NCBI RefSeq assembly: GCF_000003815.2
Contig: NC_049982.1
Span: 20,077,139-20,141,138, forward strand
DNA from: Branchiostoma floridae
Taxonomy: Eukaryota > Chordata > Leptocardii > Amphioxiformes > Branchiostomatidae
Length of the DNA: 64,000 nucleotides
Reading direction: 5' to 3'
This document shows, piece by piece, positions 24,501 through 35,068 of the stretch. Below the pieces are notes generated by a model. The model searched no databases, had not been told where the DNA came from, and was given only the letters and a program-made list of their open reading frames with translations. Numbering within the stretch: position 1 is the first letter of the stretch; every line of letters starts with the position of its first letter. Both the position numbers and the translations under genes were made by a program.

Positions 24501-27500
24501 ACCTGACAGAGTCGTCCATGCTACTGGTGATGAGATTCCCCCCGTGGACCCCCATACCCAGCACCTTGTTGCTGTGACCCTTCCCACTGATGACGTCATG
24601 CTCGCCTGTGGCTGTATCCCAATGGGGTGAGTGTGGTTAAGGAGCACAACGTCTCTCTATTGCTGTTCAACATTGTAAGCACTACTAGCAGGATACAAAA
24701 GTAATGCAGATCAAGTAGCATTTTGTGAATGTTACAAGTTCTGTCAAATTATCCTCCACACCCAGTTTGGCATTTAAAGAAATATGTGTCTGACCGACAA
24801 CACACGTGGAAGATCAGGTATTAATTTATAGTTTACGTTCTGAAGTGATTGGTCATCAGTATTGATCAGGAAGAAGGCAACAGTGGTCATTGACAATTTG
24901 ATCTATTTGTAATTTTGTGTTGGAAGAAAGTTTAGTTTTGTAGTATGATTACTACCACAGATGAACACAGATGAGCATGATAATAATCTATCAGCATCGG
25001 TGCTAACCGTTTGCATGAATTGCTAACCAATTGGAAGGCAATTAAATTGGTACCATTTTGTTTTCACATTAGATCCAAACATACAAGAAAAGACAGCAGA
25101 GTAAAAGGATATTGATACGACCACTGTTGTCAGCCGTGTAGATTGTGGATTTGTCCTCAGTGACAGCCATGGAAGAAATAGGCTGGTTGTGACCCTAAGG
25201 GGAAAAAGGACTTTTAGTAAAAAGAAAACATCATGTTGTTGAATGTACTGACAAAAGGAAAACCACTTTTGGCAATATCAAGTCATTTGGGGTAAGAAAC
25301 TTCCATTACCAAAACGCTTTAAAAATGTTGGATACAACAGACTAACCACATATATAACTATCCTGAGTAATTTGACTACTTGTGACCAGGTGTACTGACC
25401 TTGGCTATCCTGATGGGTGTGGTTGGGTTGGACCTGTCCAGGTAGTTGATGTACCCATTCAGAGACACAGACAACAGGTAGTCACCCTGCCACAGACAGG
25501 ACAGCTGCTGGTCCTCTATTGCTGTTCCCATCTTAAACTCACTAAGTGAAAGGGTGCAAAATAATTGAGTTTGAGATATTGCTTTTCTAAGCTTAGATTT
25601 GTTTGATATGGAAGAGCAGTAAAAGACCAAATCATGTCCAAAAAAAAACAGATTTGCAAGGCAAAGAGAAAGAACCCTTGCTGGATTAGTGCAGATACCA
25701 ATATTGTAGCATATCTCATTCATTTACTAGTACCTGCTTAGGATTTCACTTACTGGACTTGAAGTTACACGTCTTCAAAGCATGACGCGTGAAATTGAAA
25801 TTCACACCTCAGGCTTCTAAAATGGAGATAAAAAGAAGTCCTACTAACCTGACCATGGAATTCTGTCCCATGTCCCACAGTTTGACAGTCTTGTCTCCTG
25901 AACATGTAATGAGCTGGGTGCTATCAGGGCTCCAAGAACACTGTTATAATCAAACCACATGCAGGAAAGTCAGAGAGCTACATGATGTAACATTGTCATC
26001 ACAAACAAGTACATGTATAGTGCATTCTATGCTTTTTACAATAGATAAATATCAAGGACAATAATGACACTGTTGTTTTTCTAGCTGACACTTGTAGCAC
26101 TTACAAAGTTGAAATACGGAGCTACCTAGTATCAAAACATGAACATAGCAGATTGTATGTGTATAACACCCCGTTCATACTAGGATTCGCGTATCCGGAT
26201 ATATCCTCATTCGCGGTGAATCCGGATTCGCGAACCCTGGTATGAACGGTCCGATTCCGGATCTTTATGGGATATATCCAGATACGCCAAATCCACATCT
26301 GGAGGTGGATTTATCCGGATTTGCTGCGAGGTGAACCCTGGTATGAACGCAATAGGATTCACGTATCCAGATTCGCTGTCGGATCTGACGTCAAACTTAA
26401 CCCTTAAGTAGTGTTTGCTTTGGTGTAGCATGATAAGGCTGAGGCAATGGGCTTTTTTTAGCACGGCGTGAAGACATGCACTTGTAGCCATGCAAACACT
26501 CCATCATTTTGGTTGCATTTCCTTCTTTCAAGTGCACGACGCAACTCGTTGCCTCACCCTTACCATGCTACACCAAAGCAAATGATACTTAAGAGTTAAG
26601 TTTGACGTCACCAAGCAGCATCAGATGGTGTAATTAGGATATATCCGGATCTGATTTTGGACACGAATAATCATATCTGGATTCAACTAACCCTGGTATG
26701 AACGCAAATGGATATGTCCGGATTTACGCCATATCCTGATATATCCAAATACGCGAATCCTAGTATGAACGGGGCCTAAGAGATACACTCACCCCATAGA
26801 TACCCCCACCATGAGCATTGCTACCACCACCTCCAAGTTCAGCTATCAAATCTGCAGTTTTCCCATCATAAATGAAGCCCTGGAAGACATAGGATGGCAA
26901 CCCATCAACTGAAAGGTGAACTTACAGGCACCTATCCAAACATTTCTGCCAGAAAGCTGAAATTCTAAACACATGTAAAACAAATATGATCTTATCTGCA
27001 GTATTGGGATAAAATGTTTGAAGAATGTCAACGATACATTCTATGATGTCACAAAAAACGTTTTTACAGTTTATAACATCATCAACTATCTATAAACTGA
27101 ATATCTTTAACAAGTTCTAAAAAGTCATTATCCTTGGTGTGCATATCATCATTTTACTCTGATTCTCACCAAAAAAAAACAGAGATTAATATCAAGACAA
27201 GATGGCAGTGTCCATATAGCTCAAGATAAAACAGAATGTATTCCACTAAAACCAGTGACTTATTATGGATAGATGACGCATGGATGCAATGTTGTACTTA
27301 CCTTGCCATCAGCACCAACTGATACGAATCTCTCACCATCAGGAGAAAATCGTACACAGTTCACAAAACGTGTGTGTTCCTGAGGAGAAGTAGAAAAGCC
27401 AGTTTTAAACAAACAAATTTCCTCATAGTGAAGAGACAATCTAACACTAAAATCACTACATTAAATTTCCCCTTGTAATTGTATCTTACACACAATGTTG

Positions 27501-30500
27501 CAATTATTGAGTTTTGAGTGATTTCTGTTCAACAGTAGGACAGGAAAGAATTGGTGCATCTCTATGTACCAGCTCAAAGAAAAATACCAAATGTTCTTAC
27601 AGCGAGCGACATCTTGAACTTGAAAGGTGGTCCCTCATAAAAGATAGTCGTGGAGTCGTCCCCTCCCGCGATGATGCGAAAGGGTCGTGTCGGCCGGTAG
27701 TCGATGGAGTTGGCAACTTTGCTGATTCCCATCAGCTCGCCGACAGAGCTGCCAGTGTCCCACAGGAAACAATGGGCAAACCTGAAAACATGGACAGTCA
27801 CTTGTAAGATTTAAATTTTCAATTTGTGACAAAGACTTTTTCTCCTTTTGGTGGTCCCTTAGATAAGTTCTTCCAAGTTTTAAGAATCCTGTCTATAGTG
27901 ACCACCTGACCAGATAGACCAGATTTTATCATTAGCAGGGGTTGTCCTGGGCTGTTTTGACTATCATGCTTACTTTTCCTTGCCCTCTCCACAGATAGCG
28001 ATCCTCTTGCTGTCAGGTGACCAGACTATGTCCTTGATTGGGCCCCCTATCGGCTGAAACTCGTTCTTCAGGATGTGCTCCTTGTTTACGGTGTCCCAAA
28101 TACGCACCTTTCCATGCTCATCTATATAAGGAAAAGACAGACATGTTTTTACTAGACCAAAAATGCCAATTAATTATCTTTAGCTAGACAGAAAATTTCA
28201 TGCAGGACAGACATGTTATTATCTGTAACTATTATGATTAGAAATCACTTCTGGTCTAAAGCACATACAGATTTATCATTACATGTGTATGTATCATATT
28301 ACTGCAAATCATCTAACAAGTTTTAATAATCATATAACTTGACTAGCTTTCTCTAAATTCTAATATCCGCATGTAGTCTAAATGCAGGTTTTTTTCTTAA
28401 AAGGTAAAAGTAACAGAACCCAACATCACTACACAATGCGGTATTGTATTACAATCACTTTGAACCATGTACAATTGGGGCAAGTATTACCTGCAGACGC
28501 AATATAAAAGCCACTGGGAGCATATTTGGCGACTGTTGTCTTAGCAACATGTTGTGTGTAAACATCTGAGATCGCTGGGTTCTACACAGGAAAAAAATCA
28601 TACAAAAAAATATACTTTCAGTTTCAAACCATGTTAGTCATGATACTGGATTCAAAGGGCATAACTAGAGTTGACTTTGAGGGCATGTCACAATTTTTTA
28701 TTGTACAGCAGTACTATTCCAGAAGTACTGAATTCCCAGTACAGAAGTCCCTCTGACATAGGCAGGGAAATTTCTATACAGAGAACTCAGGACTTCCATA
28801 ATACATGTAGTTCCATGGTACCAGTCATCGATATCATAATCTTAAACATGTAATTCCAAACTTGTTCAGATTCAGAACCAAATTATTTGCACTCATACAC
28901 TTTGTGACGTACATAGGAAGCATTGGAGAACCATGAGACCTTCATTCCACAAAGACACCAGCCAAAGTTTGACACCAGTCAAAAATCGTATTACAACAAC
29001 AACAATTTACATGCACCTTCACCAGACTAATTCTAGGTGTCCGACTCACCTCTATATCCCTGATGATGATGCTCTGCCCGAAGCAGTACAGGAAGTTCTT
29101 GCCTTTTGGGTCCCCTCCGAGATTGAAGGCTGTAGCACGCTGGGTGCGTGGGAGGGCAGGGAACACGGTGGCTTGAAAAAAAAAAATTATTATTGACATT
29201 TCATCCACAATTTGAATAGTAAAAGCGTAATCTTTCTCTACCAATATCATGTCAGGTTTTCTTGGAAGTTGGAGCTTGCTTTGTCAGAGGTTTCAGGCAG
29301 GCAGTACTGTTAATCACTGTATGCAGTAGGCAGTACAATGTCAGAAGTACTGATATCATTGATTTATTTACTTAAAGAATTCCTGCCTTCACTCCAGGCT
29401 AAGTACAACCCTTGTAATATTGTATTGGGCTCAGAAAAAAAAATAGGTGACTGTATGATGATGGACATTTAACAATTCATGTTTTGACAGGATAGCATTT
29501 ATCCACTCTTAGGACAATGTGTAACTCTTTTATTAGTTTTAGTTATACTGTCCTGACAGAATGAAATGTACTGAGGCCATACTGACTTGATCATATGGAT
29601 AAAAACAACATTTTCTTTGTAAGGTGTGTTGTGCACATACATCACATATGCAATAGTAGGAGAAGTGTCGCAAAGCCAAGAATGACAAGAAAGAACAGAT
29701 ATAAAGAATTTCTTGTATGGTATACGATGTTCTGTGTGTTCAGTTATTTGTTCAGCCTCCTGACAACTTAGACTTTATAATGAACTTCAGAAGGTAACTT
29801 AATTACTGCCAAACATGTCCCAACTTTCTTTTTTGCACACAATTACTAGTACATCAGTCTTGGGATGACCTGAGGACATGTCATCTATATAATCATATCG
29901 GTATGGCTTACAGCCAATTCTTGAAAAAACAAATATAGTGGGTGTGACAGAAATGTGACAACTCTATATCCATACTACTTAATACATGCTAGTATATCGC
30001 TCCAAAGATACCCTATCCCACCCACATATATAGATATCAAAGTGAAAATATTTTGGGCATCCGTATGCAATATTTGGAGAGGTACAATATGCCTGTCACG
30101 TTTCGATGAGGTACGGAGGGTGTAGTATAACAGGAGAAAGCTAAACATACATAAAGTACATGACGGGTCACTCTGGTATGCTAGGTTGTAGTGTGTGGCC
30201 AGCAAACATAACACATCTCTGCCAGACATAAGTAGTATAGTACAGGGTGGATTTGCCACAGCTAATGCTGAACTACACATAGGCACAATGTGTCTCCAAG
30301 CTGTTTCGAGCTTCATAATTAACGAAGACAGGCCAAGAACACTCTCATATAACCATGCAAAAAGTATACTTCTTACTTTGACAGAGTTTAGTCAGGAAGT
30401 AAAAGCATAAAAAAAATTTTGCACGGCCCCCTCTTATGTCAATTATATCAGGTTCTTCAAACAAGTTGCATTCACCGCAAGAATCCTGCATACGCTGTAT

Positions 30501-30776
30501 TCTATTATATATTAGCACACAGGCTATGGAGCGTGTATTTACAAGCATGCACGTATGAGACAAAAGCAACATTCCACAGAGGTGAATCAAGGTATCTTGT
30601 ATTATCATACTAGCTGTACACACACCTCTACTGCCTAGGCTGGCGCGCCCTCCCAGTAAAGCCGGTTTGTGAACATTCAAAACCCAGTAAGATATACAAA
30701 ACATTTCCCCTTAAGAATAAAAAGACAACGAGTATCAACCGTTGATTTGCTACTTACTTTGTAAATATTCAGACAT
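21509..30776 (-). CDS. WDR1: WDR1 / actin-interacting protein 1 (AIP1), 16 exons, 605 aa
   Basis: AIP1 works with ADF/cofilin to disassemble and cap actin filaments in the cytoplasm. The family folds as two seven-bladed WD propellers. Exons in transcript order: 30776-30758, 29171-29050, 28581-28491, 28121-27974, 27781-27601, 27379-27302, 26879-26793, 25940-25849, 25541-25400, 25194-25113, 24626-24473, 24232-24148, 23456-23349, 23058-22888, 22551-22401, 21615-21509. Every phase fits and the total is 605 aa, against 606 in human. The first exon encodes only MSEYLQ plus one base. Diagnostic stretches are [41 protein letters not shown] and the C-terminal RQWDIKY. The intron 24627-25112 is of the AT-AC type, and using it restores the residues GRITHWD. 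The others use GT-AG. A CArG box and an ETS site lie upstream. Confidence 0.96.
21965..22176. repeat. MITE, TACTGTAAATG family (copy 3, youngest-looking)
   Basis: A 212-bp foldback element in the last WDR1 intron. It begins TACTGTAAATG and ends CATTTACAGTA. The interior is packed with TTCGCGGT and its complement ACCGCGAA in inverted arms, keeping many CpG dinucleotides that have decayed in the other copies. Confidence 0.85.
24627..25112 (-). other. U12-type AT-AC intron in WDR1
   Basis: Read on the minus strand, the intron starts ATATCCTTTT, the U12 5' splice-site consensus. It has TCCTTAAC at 24643-24636 as a branch site and ends CACTCAC, with the branch adenosine about 10 nt from the end. 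Joining 25113 to 24626 keeps the frame and inserts RITHWD, matching the WD segment found at this point in vertebrate WDR1. GT-AG alternatives nearby lose that segment. Confidence 0.88.
26168..26776. repeat. Near-palindromic foldback element, about 610 bp
   Basis: The left end reads CCCCGTTCATACTAGGATTC and the right end is its inverted copy. The arms contain many ATCCGGATATATCC-like units and a repeated phrase resembling CCCTGGTATGAACG. The centre is inverted too: the AAACTTAACCCTTAAGTAGTG region near 26392 pairs with TACTTAAGAGTTAAGTTTG near 26587. It lies in the WDR1 intron 25941-26792. No ORF or target duplication is clear. This is probably a non-autonomous DNA transposon. Confidence 0.85.
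29873..29912. repeat. Solo diverged terminus of the GGCCATRTTGATTTG element
   Basis: Read on the minus strand, about 37 bp resemble the terminal inverted repeat flanking the LINE at 44.1-48.3 kb: a GATTATATAGATGACAT core preceded by TAAGCCATACC. No partner end was found nearby. It lies in the first WDR1 intron. Confidence 0.45.
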
Positions 30777-30849
30777 TTCCGAAACCAAAGTTTTCTCGTT
30801 GATTTTTGTAGTATTTCTTCAGCAACTCCCACAAATCAGGAAGCGAACT

Positions 30850-30857
30850 ACCGGAAA
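30850..30857. promoter_or_regulatory. ETS-type site (ACCGGAAA) upstream of WDR1
   Basis: ACCGGAAA matches the GGAA-core ETS consensus. It lies about 75 bp upstream of the WDR1 start codon and 43 bp from the CArG box. ETS ternary-complex factors often act with SRF, so the pairing is suggestive, but occupancy is not shown. Confidence 0.4.
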
Positions 30858-30899
30858 GAGAGACGTTGACCTTTGTGGCGCGATTCTCGGGGTCAATGA

Positions 30900-30909
30900 C
30901 CATATTTGG
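30900..30909. promoter_or_regulatory. CArG box (SRF-binding consensus)
   Basis: CCATATTTGG is a perfect CC(A/T)6GG match about 125 bp upstream of the WDR1 ATG. SRF with MRTF co-factors controls many actin-cytoskeleton genes, so a site here fits the function of WDR1. The match is seen directly; its use is inferred. Confidence 0.6.
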
Positions 30910-31325
30910 TAAAAAAAAGAGGCCAACCTCTACAAAATTATGTCATCAGTTTACATATTGATTTTGTACCTACAATCTAACAAACACGTGAGTATTTTTT
31001 GTTAATAGAGTCTTCTCTACACGGTAAATGTTACATTATACATATTTTCAAAAAAATCCTTTTTTGGCGAGCTCTTCCGGGAAATCCCGAGCATCAAGCC
31101 CGGCGTACTTCGGACAACCCTCGTGCAGCCGTCGGACAAAATCACGTGATGATAATTCATTGATTTGATTGGTCAGAAGTTCTGAATATAAATTACTTCC
31201 TGTGACCTTAGGTCATCTGAAAGAAGAGATCTCACATCGCGGAGACACGTTTCAAATTTTACTTACTGTCTTCTCTGGAACCCCGCACGATGTCGTAGCA
31301 CAGAGGAGACAGTAAGAGACTAAAG
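30910..31325. promoter_or_regulatory. Divergent WDR1 / cyclin J promoter region and noncoding cyclin J exon 1
   Basis: This sequence separates two genes transcribed away from each other. On the cyclin J side it holds a symmetrical E-box ATCACGTGAT (31141-31150), ATTGG, a reversed CCAAT box (31168-31172), and TATAAAT (31187-31193). A start near 31215-31220 is inferred. A consensus donor GTGAGT follows 31325, consistent with a noncoding first exon spliced to the acceptor at 32840. Confidence 0.55.
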
Positions 31326-31813
31326 GTGAGTCTTCTTGTTACCGCATTCAGATGGGTGAGCGTAATCTTTAAAAAGCGGGGAAATTTGGCCATGCGCACA
31401 CATGCCCGCGCGGTTCGATATGTTGTTTTCATTGTTCCCCATCATTTTGTTCTGAGAACCGTGGCCATCATGATTCATGGCAAGACCAGGCAAGACAGGG
31501 GAAGGGTGCTTTGGGGAGAAAAACGATATTAATCGTTGTATGTGCCACGAATTAGACCTCACATGTGGTTTCCATAATCGGCACTTCAGGAACGGTCTTT
31601 CTTGATTTCGAAACAAAGGGCTGATTAAAATAAGTGGTGGGGTGGGAGTGTAGAGGTGCAAAATCAAGTTTTGTCCTTCCCCTAGTTCCAATCCAAAAAT
31701 GTCTAAAACCCTGCCCTACACAGTTCTAATCCAAAATACCCCAATCCTCCCAAGTTCTGCAGCCCAAGTTCCAATCCAAAATACATGGACCCAAATCCTC
31801 CCTAAGTACCCCA

Positions 31814-32056
31814 AATAAGCCCTTTCACAGAGGTTTAATAGAACCAATGAGGTTATATGTGACAACAGGAATTCTAGGTAATATGTCAAAGGGTAAGGCC
31901 CCTAAATTGAAAACAAGACCCGTCTCAACATTATTATGCAAATCGAAACAATGTTCGAGACAAAGAATGTTTACAATTTCGTGGCCTCACCCTTTGACAT
32001 AAACCTAGAATTCCTGTTGCTACACATGGGTTCTAACCTCTGTGAAAGGGCTTATT
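31814..32056. repeat. Foldback element, about 243 bp, in cyclin J intron 1
   Basis: The left end AATAAGCCCTTTCACAGAGG is repeated inverted at the right end, and the arms continue through ACAGGAATTCTAGG and GTCAAAGGGT with few mismatches for about 100 bp each. The centre is AT-rich. No coding capacity is seen. Imperfect direct repeats of a CCAATCCAAAATA-like unit lie just upstream (31685-31800). Confidence 0.85.
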
Positions 32057-32902
32057 CCAAATTGCTCGAAATTTTGGCTACCCTTGTTTTAATAATTTCG
32101 TATGCTTGAACCCTACCCCTGGCCCCATGCAATCCAACCTCCAGCCTCTTCCACCCCCTCTCTGCCATAATTGTCCTTACCTCTATGGACCTGCTCAATC
32201 CTTGGTTATGAACGGCTTCAAGCCTTTCATTACCAAATGTAGAAAACAGTGCTGATGATGTTTCCCTATGTTTGGGTTGTTGCGGTGGTTTGGGAACACT
32301 TGAGAAGCCGATGGACGGACAGCATTTAGAAACACACCTAGAGCTTTGGATGCTTTGACTCAACTCAACTTTATTTTGAAACTTTGGACAGGTCAAACAG
32401 CGCACCTATGATTCATAATCATTCACTGTATGATGAGTGCAAACATTGCTATTCGATGTCAAATGCACACGCTCATCCACAAGTGCGGACGTCAAACGGT
32501 TGCAATTTCAGAACGTACTTGTACCATTCTTACACAAGGAGGTCCAAAGAGGTTAAAGTTGACCTGTACTTTGCTTCAGTGTTTTGGCTGTTTATTTATT
32601 TTGTTTTACTTGAGTTATGTGAGCTTATAGCTTTTATAATTTTTTTGTTACATTTATTAGACGTAAATTGTTTAAGACATGATTGAAAAAAACATGTATA
32701 TAAATATTCATAATGGTACATCCCAAACTACTGAATTATTATCTTCTTCCCACTTACATAGATGAAACAAAAAAACAAACTTCTTCCCATTGCCCCTTTT
32801 TGTGTCAATGATAATACTGACAAGTTTCTTCTGTCCTCAGCTAGTCCTCCCAGTAGTGTAGTAAGCCTTCTGCTTGGGAGCCTGTCTGCAATTGGTTCAG
32901 TC

Positions 32903-35068
32903 ATGGAGGTTCAAAAGGAGTGGTGGAAGACTCAGCTCGCAACCGACATTCACGAGACGCTCCGCACCAAGGAGGCAGAACTCCCGCCATTCAAGTATGT
33001 CCATCAAGTAGTTCCAACAAATGTAACAAAGCCATTCTGAAAAAAATTGATCACAATCACATACAAGTGCATCTTTGTAAACTCATAATTATGTCATATG
33101 AAAGAGATCTGCACTTTATTCTGTCATCCATTCACTTTTTTTGTCTTCCTGACTTGTATTCATAACAAAATTTTCTTTCTATATTTACCAGGGGTCTGTC
33201 CCCCCAGTTGGGCTTGCGCAGGTATCTGGTAGACTGGTTGAGCATCATTAATGAGAAACAGGGTGTCCACTGTACAGCACTGCACCTGGCTGTTTACCTT
33301 CTGGACCAGTTCATGGACAGCTATGACATCCAGGAGAGCAGGATGCACCTGGTGGCGCTGGGGTGTCTACTGGTGGCATGTAAGGCACAGTTCAACAGTT
33401 AACTATCAAGCAACAATGCTTCAAAATCTTCATCAGACTTAAGAAAAATCTTGAGTGCATCAAGAGTCAAATATGTGATTACATTTTGGACTGTTAATCT
33501 TGAAAGCTATGGTATTATTAGTGCAGTTTTTGTGGTGACGTCTTAAAACGTGACTTCATGATGCCACTACTAAAATATGTCTCCCTTTGTATGACTACTG
33601 TACTATAGAATTCTTTCAACTGCAAGTTTAAAACACCTCTCCTTCACTGGTATGGCAAAATAAAACCACCACAAAAGGAAAATGAATTTATAGTTTTTCC
33701 ATCCAGTCTATAAATACTCTCCTTTGAGTTTGACTACAAGTTTTTGACCCTCCCTGTATATTTTGGATTTGTATTACCATGGTAGTACTAGTAGGTTTAA
33801 TCATCTGGCATTGAATAACAAGCTCACTGAAAGTTTATACCAAATTTCTGGTTAGCTTCTTAACTCATGTACAAGTGATCACCTTACAGGTAAGTTTGAA
33901 GAGGAGGAGAGAAGAGTACCTCGGATCAAGAAGCTGAACCAGTATGTGAGAGAAGTCTACTCTGAGGAGGAGTACCTGCAGATGGAGCTGACTATCCTGA
34001 AGTTCTTCCAGTGGAACATCTCCCTGCCCACCCCTGCACACTTCCTGGACTACTACATGACGGAGGGGGTGTCCCAGTCCGACCTGCATGCAGGCTACCC
34101 TGTGTGCTCAGTCAACAAGAGCAGGCTGTACCTGGAGAAGTACTGTCACTACTTCTTGGAGGTGTCCTTACAAGGCGAGTACAAACTTGTTAGAAAAACA
34201 AGAACGGAATACAATGGATTGAAAGACATGTCTACTAGTATCTAGATGGTGCTCGGCCAGTTCCAACAAGTATTGAGGCTTGAAAAAAATTATTGGGTAG
34301 TATTCAAGTGATGATAACTAGTATATGGGCAAGATTAATTCATGATGAAGCAGTACCTTTTTAAAGTATCTTAATGATCAGCTATCATGCTAGATGTGAA
34401 ATTATCCATGGCCTAACCATGACGTGGGTTTCTGAAGAAGAGATTGGTGATAGTTTGCATTACTTCTGTAGACCACTGTTTCCTGGTGTTCCGTCCATCG
34501 GTGATCGCAGCGGCATGTGTAGCGGCCTCCAGAATCTGCCTGCACCTGTCGCCCACATGGACCAGTCGTCTCCACGGTATCACCGGGTATCGCTGGGACC
34601 ACATCGCGCCTTGCATCGAGACTATGCTCAAGTAGGTCCGCCTAGCTGCTCTGTCATTTTACTGTACTGATGCAGTTCACTTTCATTTCTGCGTGAAAAA
34701 CAAATAAGATGACTTTTCTTCACCTTTTCAAAGCTTCAATTTCCTTATTCTGGATAGTTTTGTACAGTAAATGGTCATAACTGTTTTTTACATTTTTGTG
34801 GTAACATATTTCATTCAATTCATAACTTTCAATATGCTTAATTATCAACAAACTGTTACCACTTGTGAGGCTTGGAATGACAGTATTGCTAATGCATTTA
34901 AGTACCTGTTTTTAAATAGGTGACATTTTACTACACAGGGTGCATGAAATGGATGTCAAAGCCACAAAGACAAGCAAAGACACCAAGGACAATGTCTCCA
35001 GTGCCATGATGTATGAGAGAGGGAAACACAGTGGCTACAACAGAGGTTATGCTGTCTGCATCTCGTAG
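32903..35068 (+). CDS. CCNJ: Cyclin J (5 coding exons, 284 aa)
   Basis: Cyclin J is a nuclear cyclin first described in the Drosophila germline; its kinase partner is less settled than that of mitotic cyclins. Coding exons: 32903-32994, 33192-33379, 33890-34174, 34472-34631, 34939-35068, all in phase. A noncoding exon ending at 31325 precedes them. The start MEVQKEWWKTQLATDIHETL is typical of the family. Other markers are LHLAVYLLDQFMDSYDI, the cyclin-box segment ACKFEEEE (residues 93-100), FFQWNISLPTPAHFLDYY, and the second cyclin fold with RLHGITGYRWD. The intron after 34174 begins GC instead of GT. Vertebrate cyclin J (about 370-380 aa) has a longer tail. Here the frame stops shortly after the second fold, so either the tail is short or a further 3' exon was missed. 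Confidence 0.93.

Noticed and set aside
24473-24611. WDR1 exon starting at 24611 after an AG acceptor
   Set aside because: It gives a phase-compatible but shortened protein lacking the WD dipeptide segment; the AT-AC solution starting at 24626 matches the family and has the U12 branch site.
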